DNA from: Melastoma dodecandrum
Lineage: Eukaryota; Streptophyta; Magnoliopsida; Myrtales; Melastomataceae
Direction of reading: 5' to 3'
Length of the DNA stretch: 64,000 bases
Assembly: GCA_029817715.1 (NCBI GenBank)
Contig: JARUPY010000189.1
Span: 1,922,001 to 1,986,000, forward strand
The notes under the pieces were generated by a model. That model made no database searches, was not told where the DNA came from, and worked only from the letters and a program-made list of their open reading frames with translations. The position numbers and the translations under genes are program-made. Positions 34,537 through 45,411 of the stretch are shown piece after piece. Each line of letters opens with the position of its first letter. Within the stretch, counting starts at the first letter, position 1.

Positions 34537-36708
34537 TTAATCTATCGACAGGTCCGGGTCATGATCCACTAGGAAGTCAGCTAACACCTGTCCTTTAACC
34601 GACTGTTGGGATTTATATCTCAAATCATACGGGGAAAGAATTAGGCTCCATTTGCTGATACGTCCCGCTAGTAATGGACTTTCAAAGAAATATTTAATTA
34701 TGGGCGACTTAGACACCACGTAGACTTCCCTGTTCCTAATGTAGTGTCTAAGTTTCATTACGGCATAGAATACCGACAGGCATAATTTCTCTTTTGGAGC
34801 GTATCTAACCTCAGTAGGGGTTAGCTGTCTTGATAGATAGTAGACTACCCTTTCTCGCCCGTCCTGATCTGTTTGTGCCAACATTGCGCCTATTGTTATT
34901 CCAGTGGCTGCTACGTAAAGGATGAAAGGCTTTCCTTGTTGAGGGGGAATCAGAACCGGTGGATGCATTAAGTATCCTTTTAGGGCATTAAAAGCCTCTT
35001 CGTGTTTTTCAGTCCATTTATATTCACTCTTTCCTCTTAATAGATTAGAAAAGGCTTTTGTCTTTCCTGCGACATTCCCTATGAACCTGCGCAGGTATTT
35101 AACTCTTCCTAAAAAAGCTTGCAATTCTTTCTTATTCTTTGGTGCTGACAAGCTCTGAATGGCTTTCACTTTATTTTGATCAACCTCAATGCCACGTTGA
35201 TGCACCAGGAATCCTAGGAAATGCCCTGCCTTGACTCCAAAGGCACACTTAAGAGGATTCAACTTCAGTTGGTGCATCCTCATTTTCAGAAAGGCACTTC
35301 TCAAATGTTCAACATGTAACTCTTCCTTTGTCGACTTGACCACTATGTCGTCGATGTAGACTTCTATCATTTTTCCTAGATAGGCATCAAATATGGTGTT
35401 CATTGCTCGTTGATAGGTAGCCCCAGCATTTTTCAAACCGAAAGGCATTACTACCCATTCAAAAATGCCTAGCGGACACCTAAACGCAGTTTTGTGAGCA
35501 TCTTCTTCTGCGATGAAGATCTGGTTGTAACCCGAAAAGCCGTCCATAATGGACATGACTTGATGACCTGCAGTTTTGTCTATAAGGTCATCTACGACAG
35601 GCATAGGATATTCATCTTTAGGGGTGGCATGATTTAAATATCTGAAATCTACGCAAACTCTGATCTTTCCGTTCTTCTTTAATACAGGAACAATGCTAGA
35701 GATCCATTCTGTATATCATGAGGTCCTTATATATCCTGCCCGAAAGAGCTTTTTTACTTCTTCAAACACCAATTGCATCACTTCTCTAGACATTCGTCTT
35801 GGAGCCTGTTGCACCGGCTTAAAATCTTTCTTGATAGGCAAAGTGTGTTCTACCAGTCTACGGTCTAGACCTGGCATTTCGGTGTAATCCCAAGCGAAGC
35901 AATCTTTAAATTCCTCAAGTACATCTTTGATCGCATCAAAGAATTTTTTATTTATTGATGAACTAATGAAAAGATTCCTAGGGGAAGCCTCGCTTCCCAA
36001 ATTAACACTGACCAAAGGGTCACATGGGATCATCAAAGATTCACGGCCGTTGTTACCACCAAGACTAGTGGACACGGGGTTATTACAAGCATCGGGCGCT
36101 TTAAGCCCTGTTAAATTTATTGCTAAAGACGATGTAGACTGGTCCCAGAAACGTCCTTCTTTATAGACTCGGAGTCGCTGGAGGACATCAGTGACCGTCG
36201 CATTCCTCTCTTCATTCCGGTCCATAGGTTCCTTCCTCAGGAGTCTATCGGGCTCCAATTCCGCTCCGGCGCTTTGTTGACCCCCTAAAGCTTCTCTCTT
36301 GTCGCTTTTGTCTCCGCTATTTCTGCTTTCCTCAGCGGGGTTCTCGCCTGAATTAACCTCTTGCAAGACCTCCTCTATGTCTTTGTCGGTGAACTCGTCT
36401 CCCCAACCTGTCGGGATGATTGGGCCATTCTCAGGTTTGGGATGCGACGTCCCGTAGTCTACGATGTAGTCGAATTTCCCGGATGGCTGGCCTAGAGGTC
36501 CTACTGTAGGGTCACCCAACTCGTATCGCTGATGCAGAGTAAGGTCTTTCACGGTCTTGCTTGTCTCTGCATGCAAAATATCTCTATCACAACAGGAATA
36601 ACCATCAGCTTTAACAATTTCAACCTCAGAATCAAGCCATAACATTAATTCCCTATGTAAAGTAGATGGTATAGCGGCGGCTTTATGAAGCCAATCGCGA
36701 CCAAGCAA
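34537..36708 (-). pseudogene. Gypsy reverse transcriptase and RNase H, with in-frame stops
   Basis: The upstream part (36708-35716) includes the protease tail VPTFNALLGRDWLH, a long linker, then EEFKDCFAWDYTEMPGL, VEHTLPIKKDFKPVQQ and KKLFRAGYIRTS, where a stop interrupts before YTEWISSIVPVLKKNGKIRVCVDFR in the same frame. The main RT ORF (35604-34537) has IMDGFSGYNQI, FGLKNAGATYQRAM, EVYIDDIVVKS (catalytic IDD), FLGFLVHQRGIEVD and a first RNase H ending DFLVDHDPDLSID. Catalytic residues are present. Only single stop codons interrupt. Confidence 0.88.
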
Positions 36709-36762
36709 GGCGTTGAAGGTAGGAACTATGTCTATGACGAAAAAGGCAGCTTCTTTTTCCTG

Positions 36763-39030
36763 TCAACCCACACCTAGGTGCACTGAAAAGATTCCTAAGC
36801 ATTCCGATTTCCTGCCATTGAATCCGCTTACGGCTACATCCGTTTTTACCAGGTCGCATGGCTTATATCCAAGCATTTTAAACCTGGACAACGGCAGTAC
36901 GTTTATAGTGGCTCCATTGTCTACTAAGACGCGGTTCTCCACAGTACCATCAAAGGTAGCAGTGATGTACAAGGAATGCATGTGTTGTTTCATACTATCC
37001 GACGGCTTCTTAAGCCAATGGAGTGGGAAACCCGACGGGTAAATTAAGGGACGAGGAAGAGGTGGCTTACCTCTCGAGGCCTCTGTATCTTTCACCTTGG
37101 CAAAGTCTACAGGCAAAGTGATGGCATTACAACCCACGATCACCTCTTTGCTACCATTAGCATCATTCGGGATCCCACTCCGAAGAGGAGTATAATCGAA
37201 ACTTGAGCCAGGCTCTTCCGAATGGTCCGTAGACTCGTTGCATTCGGCTTCCACATTTGGTTTCTTTACATGAAGTTGGGGATGCGGAGCGACCAACGTC
37301 GGGGCAGGTCTAGGCCTTTTGGCGACGTGACTTAGACGTCTGTCTCTCCTTTCCCGGGTTTGTGGTGGTAAAGTTGTTTTACCCACAGCTTTCTGCCAAT
37401 ATTTTGAAGGATTAGTCGCCTTCACCATTCTTGATTTCTTAGAATCAATGGTGGTCTGACATACCTCAACGAAGTCCTCAACGATCGGATCATATCCCAC
37501 GACTGTTCGTGACGGTTCCTGTTTCATTTCCGAATTATGTAAAGGGTTCCGAGTACCTGTAGTCACAGGGTAAGCTGGCTGGACCACGATCTCTCCATTC
37601 GCCAATAGGTCCACGAGTTTGAGAAAATAGGTCACACAACACGCCGTACAGAGTTGTGTGATCAGAATCCTGTTTCGTCCGATCAGTTTGCACTTCTGGC
37701 ACAGCAACCTCTCGTCCAAGAACTGAGCGATCGGCGGTCCCATTTGGATTGCTTGGGCGTCAACTTTACGCGAGCCATACCTTGGTTTGGCTCCTTTCCT
37801 CTGTGCTTCGTCGCTTCGCTGTGTTCTATCAGTCGCACCTGCCAGAGGGTGCGATTCATGGGTGCGACCATCATTTTCCTGCTTAGCTTTGTGCTGGATC
37901 AGCGGATCGTCGAACTCCAAGTGCCGCCTGGAGCGCTCCACAGCATGAGAGTGATGTTCGGGCGCCCTTCCTCTACCATAAGGACCGCCTCTGCCTCCTC
38001 GAATCGCTACCCTGCGTTCTAGACTCGGAGGGCTTTTGAATTCTCTTTGCAGATTATTGGGGGCAACCCGTAATCCCAGGGAACCTATTCCCATTGCCAC
38101 CTCCTCGAGCGGGGTCAGATCATACCAGGCGTCGCCCTGATTAGCTTGCAGATACTTCCGAAAGGTGTTACACCTATCAGTAGTGTGCGTGTCATCCATG
38201 TGCCAACAGCAGAGGTTACTGGCAATTGCCTTGGCTGGGCAGGTAATTACCCCTTTATCAGCCAGTCTACGGAACAGGGCATTCGCCACCACGGTCTCTC
38301 CAGATGCTTTTGTGTCCTGCAGAGATAAACCATTGTCAGCTTCTATGAGATTTATGTCTACATCAGAAATGTCGAACATGAGAATAGCGATTTCATCATC
38401 AAACGGTTTCTCGTCAACCATAGTGACTTCGTCGACTTCAGAAAAACATAACTCTTTTGCCTCTATGAGGTCTTGAATAATGTTTCTAAAGGACAAACAA
38501 TCCTTGGTCGTGTGCGTAAACGACCCATGCCACTTGCAAAAATTCCTAGATTTTTCTCTATCTGTCTGGGGGGTCCTATGGCCTGGTTTCAACTTAATTC
38601 ATTTTCGCTGGAAAAGCCAGTCGAAAATTGCATTCGCTTTGACTACGTCAAAAGAGTATTTCCTTTCCTCCCCTGTTTTCTGGGATGCTTTCGCTTTGTA
38701 ATTCCTCCGCGCTAATGGTTCACAAACGGTAGCCTCCCCCTTTATGAACTCAGCCATGTCTACCTCAACAGTCTCTAGCTGGTAGGTGCGCGTAGACTGG
38801 GCTTCTTCCAACAATAATTGATGGTACTCAGTCGCCCTCCTGGCGAGATCATAAAGGTCAGTGAACCTCTCCCCCTGTAATTTCTTTTTAAAAGGGATAG
38901 ATAAGGCATTTAATGCCACCATGAGTTGATCTCTTTCCGGGATTGCTGGTCTACAGCGAAGCAGTGCTTTCCGCAAGCGCATCAGAAACTGCCCTGGATG
39001 TTCACCGGCGTTGCAGGCGATGTTAAACCC
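36763..39030 (-). pseudogene. Gypsy gag (C-terminal half) and protease
   Basis: Gag homology begins near 39030 with GEHPGQFLMRLRKALLRCR (a FxxRLRxAL retrotransposon-gag motif), then ERFTDLYDLARRATEYH. A TGA interrupts after FQRK (about 38597). The same frame continues KPGHRTPQTDREK and CKWHGSFTHTTKDC, a CCHC-like knuckle, then a second CCWHMDDTHTTDRC. Protease has VDNGATINVLPL, the DNG active-site variant usual in Tat elements, and ends at a stop (about 36762). The gag N-terminus is missing because the element is truncated. Confidence 0.82.
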
Positions 39031-39040
39031 CGTAGATCAC

Positions 39041-40702
39041 CTCCATCGTAACTTTTGTTTTTATGTTTTGGCAAAATATCGATATTTGGCATATCGAAAC
39101 AACGTTCGTTAGGGACAAGGTCAAATCGAAAAGTAAAATCGAAATAAGGCCAAATTCAAAAAATTTTTAAATAATATGCCAAAAACCTAAAGTTAGCCTA
39201 TAAATGGGGCCAAATATCGATATTTTGCCTTATATTTTTAATTTAAATCATATTGCGAGAAAATTCTAAAATGATTCTCCTCTAGCGTGTGTTTGGTACG
39301 AGAATGATCATTCCCAACAACAAGAAAGAAATTTCATTTAATTTCAAATAAATCATAATTATCGTCTATTTCGTCCGTTACACTAGAAAATGGGTGATTC
39401 AATCCACTTTTTTCATCTCTAAGATTGAACGTTACGGTATCCGAATCGAAAGGGTCTTGAGAGACGATAGACCTATTTTTACGATGGATGATGAGGATGA
39501 GGTGGCGGTTATTATAAGAAATGACGTCTCTCACGTATATTCGGTGGTGATGCCCTTTACCGTGCTCCTCGTCAATATCGAGGAGCATCAAATGATGAAT
39601 TGGAAAATTATCTTCGTTAAAGGAGGATGGATGGATTCGGTCCACCATTTCGGTTCAATGAGCAGCATCCTCTCAAGCACGACATTTGTACGAGAAGATC
39701 AACCGAACAAGTAGTTTCCCTTTTATTTACCTTGCTCATCTGAAGAGCATTTATGAGGAGGGGGGGCAAAATGTTGAGACGTGATAATTTTGGGCCTCGA
39801 TTGAGTCAACGACGTAGTCGCTCGAAGGTAGCCGCTCAAAAACACAAGCTAGTTCAAGGACAAGCTGATCGAAAGTCTGAGTGACTAGAGAGTAGCTGAA
39901 GAGACGCGATCTTAAATAGACACGATCTTGAATTTACGTCATAATGACGACCACCTAAATGATTATAAATCCTCGACACAGTTTGAACAGCCATATTTTT
40001 AGCTACACATTAAAAATTATAATGAGCAATGATTATATGTATGTTATAATTCTTAGCATTTATTTGTTCGTAGTAGTATAAAAGAAGAACATGTATTAAA
40101 CTTTATAAATCATCCATCTGACATACAATCCGATGTACTTCATCTTAGTTTTAGCTAACAACCACGGCGGCAATGGCATCAATGAACATGTTGACTCTAC
40201 ATATCCACCTCTGATTCAATTATCGCTTTATCGCTACTGGTGTCAGATGATTGCGCCTTCCCTCCTTTGGCATTTCGCCTCTAAAAGTTCTCATTGCCAT
40301 CGTGGACGCCATATGCACACGCCGTTCTCATGGTGGATCAGGGAGTTCAACATCAATGTCCTTAGAAATAGGAATAACCCCCTTTTATATCCCGAGAACT
40401 TGACACCTTTTCACCCAATCCATGCTTCCGAGACTCTTGTCGGGAGTTTATCACTGACCTTTGTCGATTATGTCGACAAATTAACTAGCAATCACATTTC
40501 ACTTGCATTTATTGTCAAATATTCTACGACGTGGCCGGTGAATCCACCAGCATCTCAACACCTTATAAGCTTACCATTACATATTCCAATTTATCCTTAG
40601 TAATAAGGAGTTGGTTTTAATTATTAGACATAAGGTATTGTTGTTGTTGGGGCTTTGTTTCATTTTAATGTTAGTCGAAAAAAAATCGCAAAATAAGTTA
40701 GA
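39041..40702. other. Unassigned DNA between the gypsy block and Sirevirus copy 2
   Basis: Mostly AT-rich. A 104-codon minus frame (39334-39648) and a 155-codon plus frame (40133-40600; includes WWIREFNINVLRNRNNPLLY and ETLVGSLSLTFVDYVDKLT) are open, but I recognise neither. The second has a protein-like composition and could be a gene fragment. Confidence 0.4.
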
Positions 40703-40707
40703 CAATC
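40703..40707. repeat. Target site duplication (CAATC), left; partner at 56464-56468
   Basis: CAATC is found on both outer flanks of copy 2, proving that the two LTRs are one insertion in spite of the nested sequence. Confidence 0.92.
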
Positions 40708-42792
40708 TGTTGGATCGTTCAGGAACACTAAGAGGGGGGTGAATTAGTGTTTATAACTTTTTCGCACTTTCTCAGTGTCAGCGGAAGCGTACTGTATCAC
40801 AACAGAACGTTTCTCAGAATGAGAACTGCTTTGCTGTAACCGTTACGACTTAATCGTTGGATTCTCGTACGAGTGTTGCGCAATCGTAAGGGACATAGTA
40901 GTTTATAGTAGTTCGGCCTTAATCGACCTACATCCACTTTCCACCGTAGAGGTGATTCCACTATTTGAAAATAATGGGTGCAAAGAGCCCTTGCACTAGG
41001 CGTATGTTTCTCTCACAAAGTGAGATTTAGAATCCTGTACAATAGATGATCACTCATGGCAACGGTCAGCTCCTCACACAGTGGACGTCTTCTCGTGTCC
41101 AGCGGAATGATGCTCACGCTCAGCAGTTGATTGCTCAAAGGATTCGCACACAGCTCGTTGTCGCTTGATATAAGCCTGACTATCAAAGTACAAAGACAAC
41201 GTTGCGTTAGTATATAAATTCTCACAGATAATTCCTTACAGTGAAGAACGACTTCTCGGAGAGCAGCTCGTTTCTGATTCACAGCAAAGGAATGCTTCAG
41301 CACTTTTGTCGTTCAGCAGATGATTTCCACACAGATCTTGTCTCTCCTGGATATGAGCCTGTAATTGCTTAAGAGACAACCACGAAGTTGATCACACAGA
41401 TCACCACAAAGACCACAAAGAGAAGAACCACAAAGAACCACAAAGACCACTAAGAAAGGGTATACGTCCTACACTCAGTTCGGACGTGCACGGTTACCAC
41501 AGCCGTGACTCACTGCACTGCACACCCAGTGCCTAGGGTGGAATTTTCCGATCCGTTGGCTTCCACGCAACCTGCTTTACTAACCCTCTGTATCAGGCAT
41601 TCAAGACTTCTGCACAGTACCCCTGTGCTCGGGAGGACCTCTTTCCACTACGGCGGCGTTCCCAACTCCTGCTCTACTCTGCAGGCACGAGACTTCTGGC
41701 GCGCACCCGCAAGTGCGTGTCTAACTGCTTAAACTCCGTAGGCTCGAGACTTCCCTGCGAAAAGACACGACAAGAACGGCTTCTTGCCGATGGGTCAGCA
41801 ACCGGTTACTGCAATCAGCACAGGTATTCACTTAGCTTCCCTCCGACGATTCGCCGGCTGCTCGTTGAACGCATCGAGGATACCTAGTCCCTCTCACGAC
41901 GATCAAGGAATCTGAACTCAGCCCCTTGACACCCTCGCACGTAGTTTGCGAGCAATAAGAACTAGGAGACACTTAGCACCTTCCGCTCTCCGTCGACCAC
42001 TTAGACCACTCAGACCACTCAGCCACTCAGCCCACTTAGAAAACGTTCGAAAACGTCCAGAGATTATGTGAGGGTCGTCTGGTATAAAAAGGAACGAAAC
42101 AAATAATTGGTTTCCCAAAAACGAATAATTTGTTTCCTAAAATCAGAATACAGGAAGCTGTAATCGTGGATCAGCAACAGGATGCTCAACGGTCATAATG
42201 ACCAAGAAGGGAAGGAAATCATTGATGATATTCCTTGCACGTATAATCTTATCAGATTAAATAATGATTATCAGAATCAGATAATATATTTAATCATTAA
42301 ATATAATTAGACTGCAATAAGCAAATCTGGAATAATAATTATTCCTTCGTCAGCGCAATAACGCAGAATAGTTTCGCTGTAATGCAGCAAGGTCGTTCTT
42401 AAGTGTAACGACACATTGCTTAGGTTGCAGTGTAACATTGCTGCAGGATATCCAAAAAATATTTTGTTTCCAAAATTAAACTTGGAAAGCTAATCTCGCA
42501 ATATTTAGATGCCTAAACATTTATAATGAGATCATTAGGCTAGATTAAATGTACTTGGACACTCAGACGAATATTCTGAATTAGCCCAAAATAAAATGTG
42601 AGTATTAGAAAATATGTTTCCATATTTTCAGTGTTTATGCGTAAAATCACAGTAACACTTTACTGTAACGCAGCAAACTATAATTGTTACTTGCTGTGGT
42701 TCAGCAACACATTTTTCAAGCTCATCACTAAGAATAAGCGAAGTGTTACAGCGACTAGCTTCTCAAGCTCATCATCAAAACCAGGACTAACA
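40708..42792 (-). repeat. 3' LTR of Sirevirus copy 2
   Basis: 2,085 bp. On the minus strand it starts TGTTAGTCCTGG and ends GATCCAACA. It is nearly identical to 54367-56463. Confidence 0.93.
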
Positions 42793-42940
42793 TTCTCCCC
42801 CTTTTTGATGATGACAAAACACGAAGCGCATAGGGAATAGATCATAGAGCTTGAAACACAAACTCAACTCCCCCTGAAATTAAGCAAGCTCCCCCGGAGA
42901 GTAAGCAGGCAGTAGCAACACACTTCTCCCCCTTTTTGTC
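42793..42940 (-). promoter_or_regulatory. Multiple polypurine tracts of Sirevirus copy 2
   Basis: On the minus strand AAAAAGGGGGAGAA occurs at 42793-42806, touching the 3' LTR, and again at 42924-42937. Weaker GGGGGAG copies lie between them (about 42868 and 42892). The layout is the same as in copy 1. Confidence 0.85.
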
Positions 42941-43139
42941 ATATCAAAAAGAAATTGAGGATAAAATGGAAACTGCATATATACTTGTGCTGCAAAAATT
43001 GCAAAGCACCCAAACAAGTTCGAACATCTTAAATGCATTCAAAAGAAATATAGTGGAGAGATACTCAATCCACTTCAAAGTTATTCAAAATAAAGAACTA
43101 GAGTTCTCAACATCAGAAACTACAACAAGGAGAGTCATC

Positions 43140-44853
43140 TCAATCCTCGCGCGGGAGTTCCTTGACAACAACCATCATCTCCTCAGTCATTTTCTCCAGC
43201 TTAGTCAGCCTTTCACCAAAGCCGTCCATCCTTTCCAGGAGACAACGCCTGGTGAAGTTGATCTCATCACAGATTGTGGCCACGAGTTGGAGTAAGAGAC
43301 ATCAGCATGTTCACCAGTGGTGGCCTTCTCGCGTTTAACATGCCTCTGCTTTTCAGCAGGAGCAGCTTTGCCGCGTACAGAAGCAGCGATCTCACGCTTG
43401 GAAGGCTTCTTAATGAAAGTACCATCAACAAACTGGTATCCCATGCTTTCAATGGAGGCAGCTCCAATAACTTGGGTAGTCCAGGTATCCATTTTGTTCA
43501 GAGGAGTAGCACCCTGTCCATAATGTTTCAGAAGAGCCGTGATCACATTTGTGAAAGGAAGGCCCCTGTTCTCATCTTTGATGCAAGAAGCCATATGGCT
43601 GAAGATAATACATCCTAGATTTCCAGGAATGCCTTTCTTAAGATGGACCAGCAAGTTCCAATCACGAGGCATTACTGAATCAACACTCCCCACCCTTGGT
43701 GCCAAACAAGACATCACCACTTTGTGCAGCATTCTGTTGTTGAAGCTCAAAGAGGTGTTCTGTAAATAGCCAGAGGGTGTGATAGGAACTCCATCATTGA
43801 TGAGCTGATAGGCTTCCTTCTTGCCTTCATTGATCACCCTCAGATTATTGACAAGGTTGGCATTAAAAATGCGGCATATGTCAAAGACAGAGTAAACAAA
43901 CACTTTTCCATCAACAATGGCCCTAATAAACTTGATGTTTGAATCCTCCTTGTAAAAAGTCAGATTCTCATAGAATTGTTTCACTTTTGAGATAGATCCT
44001 ATCTCATTGAACTCACAGAAGGTTTTCCAGCTAAGCCGTTCAAACAGTTCAGCAATGGTCACCTGATAAGCAGTAAGCCAATCAAAGTCCACTCTCTTAC
44101 AAGCGGTAACATTCCTTGTTTCCAAATTTCTATTTGGCATCAAGTCATCAGCAAGAATTCGATTAATTTCAGCCATAAAGACATACCGGTCGATCTCAGG
44201 CAGGAAAACATCAGACTCCGTAGCAAGCTTTTGCTTTTTAGATCCAGTAGGATCAGATTTCGGAGTACCTGATGAGGAACGCTTTCCTCTTGTGCGAGAA
44301 GCAACACCAGTGAGCGTGCTTTCTCAGGGAGATGGATATCAGTAACTTCAATCTCATCCCCAGCATCCTCAGAGAGATCCTTCTCCTTAGGCAACTCTGT
44401 CTCCTCATCCTGAGACATATCCTTGTTGCTCGAAGTTTGGTCACTCTCAGAGACAGCATCCACCTTAGTAGGCGAGGAGTCCTCCTTTTCAGGAGTTCTT
44501 TGATTTTCTTCCAAAAGTCCTCCTTCCGATTTTTCAACATCAGGGAGAGTTTCCTCATCCACCGATTTTTCAGACACAGTAGCATCGGCCTTGGTCGGAG
44601 AGACTTTGTCAGAGGTGCTTACCTTCAAGCCAGCGGAGGGTCCCTTAGAGACTTTGACAGGAGTTGTCTTAGCCTTACCAGAGGTGCCGACCTCAGTTGG
44701 TACCGGAGCAACCATGGATTGAACGGGCGTCTCCCCCTCAGAAACAGGGGGTTGTTCCTCAAAACGAGAAACTTTTGAAGTTGTGGCCACAGCCTTGGAC
44801 CGTTTCTTGGGGGTTGCCTTCCCCTTTCCGGACATTGCCGATTTTGGAGCCAT
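43140..44853 (-). pseudogene. Sirevirus copy 2 third ORF
   Basis: Starts MAPKSAMSGKGKATPKKRSK at 44853. About 230 residues of Ser/Thr/Glu/Lys-rich disordered sequence follow. A frameshift near 44290 and another near 44160 lead into the globular domain (MAEINRILADDLMPNRN, SWKTFCEFNEIGSISKVKQF, VFVYSVFDICRIFN, MPRDWNLLVHLKKGIPGNLG, MDTWTTQVIGAASI). After a last frameshift near 43270 a short coiled coil (LLERMDGFGERLTKLEKM) ends at the stop at 43140. No hydrophobic membrane segment or signal peptide is visible. Function is unknown; conservation of three parts in both copies argues for selection before decay. Confidence 0.65.
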
Positions 44854-45072
44854 GGGTGACGAAAGAGGTTCGAGAGATTTTAGGGTTTTGAGAGAAAATG
44901 GGTAAAGAGAAGGTTTCGGTGTGACATGATGGTGAAGAGGAACGGTTAATATATTTGGAAGTTTTCTTTTGATTTTAGAAAGTGGGAACATGGAGAACTT
45001 GGAAGGTAAATCATCCAAATTTTGGCAACAAATAATTCTCTACCAAGAGAGAAAATATTATTACGTTTTATC

Positions 45073-45411
45073 TTATGAGTGAGGATTACAAATTCCTAAC
45101 TCATCCCGTAAATAATTAAACCTCTCTTTATCAAGTGGTTTAGTAAATATGTCAGCAAGCTGTTGCTCAGTGTTAATGTACTGAATATCCACATTGCCAT
45201 TTTGCACATTGTCACGAAGAAAATGATGTCTCAACTCAATATGCTTAGATCTTGAGTGATGGACAGGATTTCGTGATAAATTAATTGCACTTGTGTTGTC
45301 ACACATTATTGGAATACTATCAAAATGAAGATCGTAATCTTCAAGTTGTTGTCGCATCCAAAGTAATTGAGCACAGGAACTCGCTGCTGCGACATATTCA
45401 GCCTCTGCTGT
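45073..45411 (-). pseudogene. Sirevirus copy 2 RNase H, 3' part
   Basis: Reads AEAEYVAAASSCAQLLWMRQ, then CDNTSAINLSRNP, SKHIELRHHFLRD, and ADIFTKPLDKERFNYL to the stop at 45073. The upstream half is at 48671-48951, separated by the inserted LTR-like element. Confidence 0.88.

Larger units (their letters stand above)
28600..39040 (-). mobile_element. Tat-type Ty3/gypsy element with antisense PMD gene; ends not resolved
   Basis: On the minus strand: gag C-terminal half, protease, reverse transcriptase, RNase H, a second archaeal-type RNase H, and integrase (gypsy order). Two RNase H domains mark the Tat/Ogre lineage. Downstream of integrase and on the opposite strand lies a PMD gene with its own promoter. 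Gag homology stops near 39030, so the 5' LTR and gag start are missing. The 3' LTR should lie near 28600-29500, but no pair exists to define it. The hexamer GTAGAC/GTCTAC occurs about 34 times across this block, including non-coding and PMD parts, but is rare outside, supporting one unit. Confidence 0.75.

Noticed and set aside
39334..39648. 104-codon minus-strand ORF
   Set aside because: No recognised motif, no start context or exon partner, and a similar open frame exists on the other strand.
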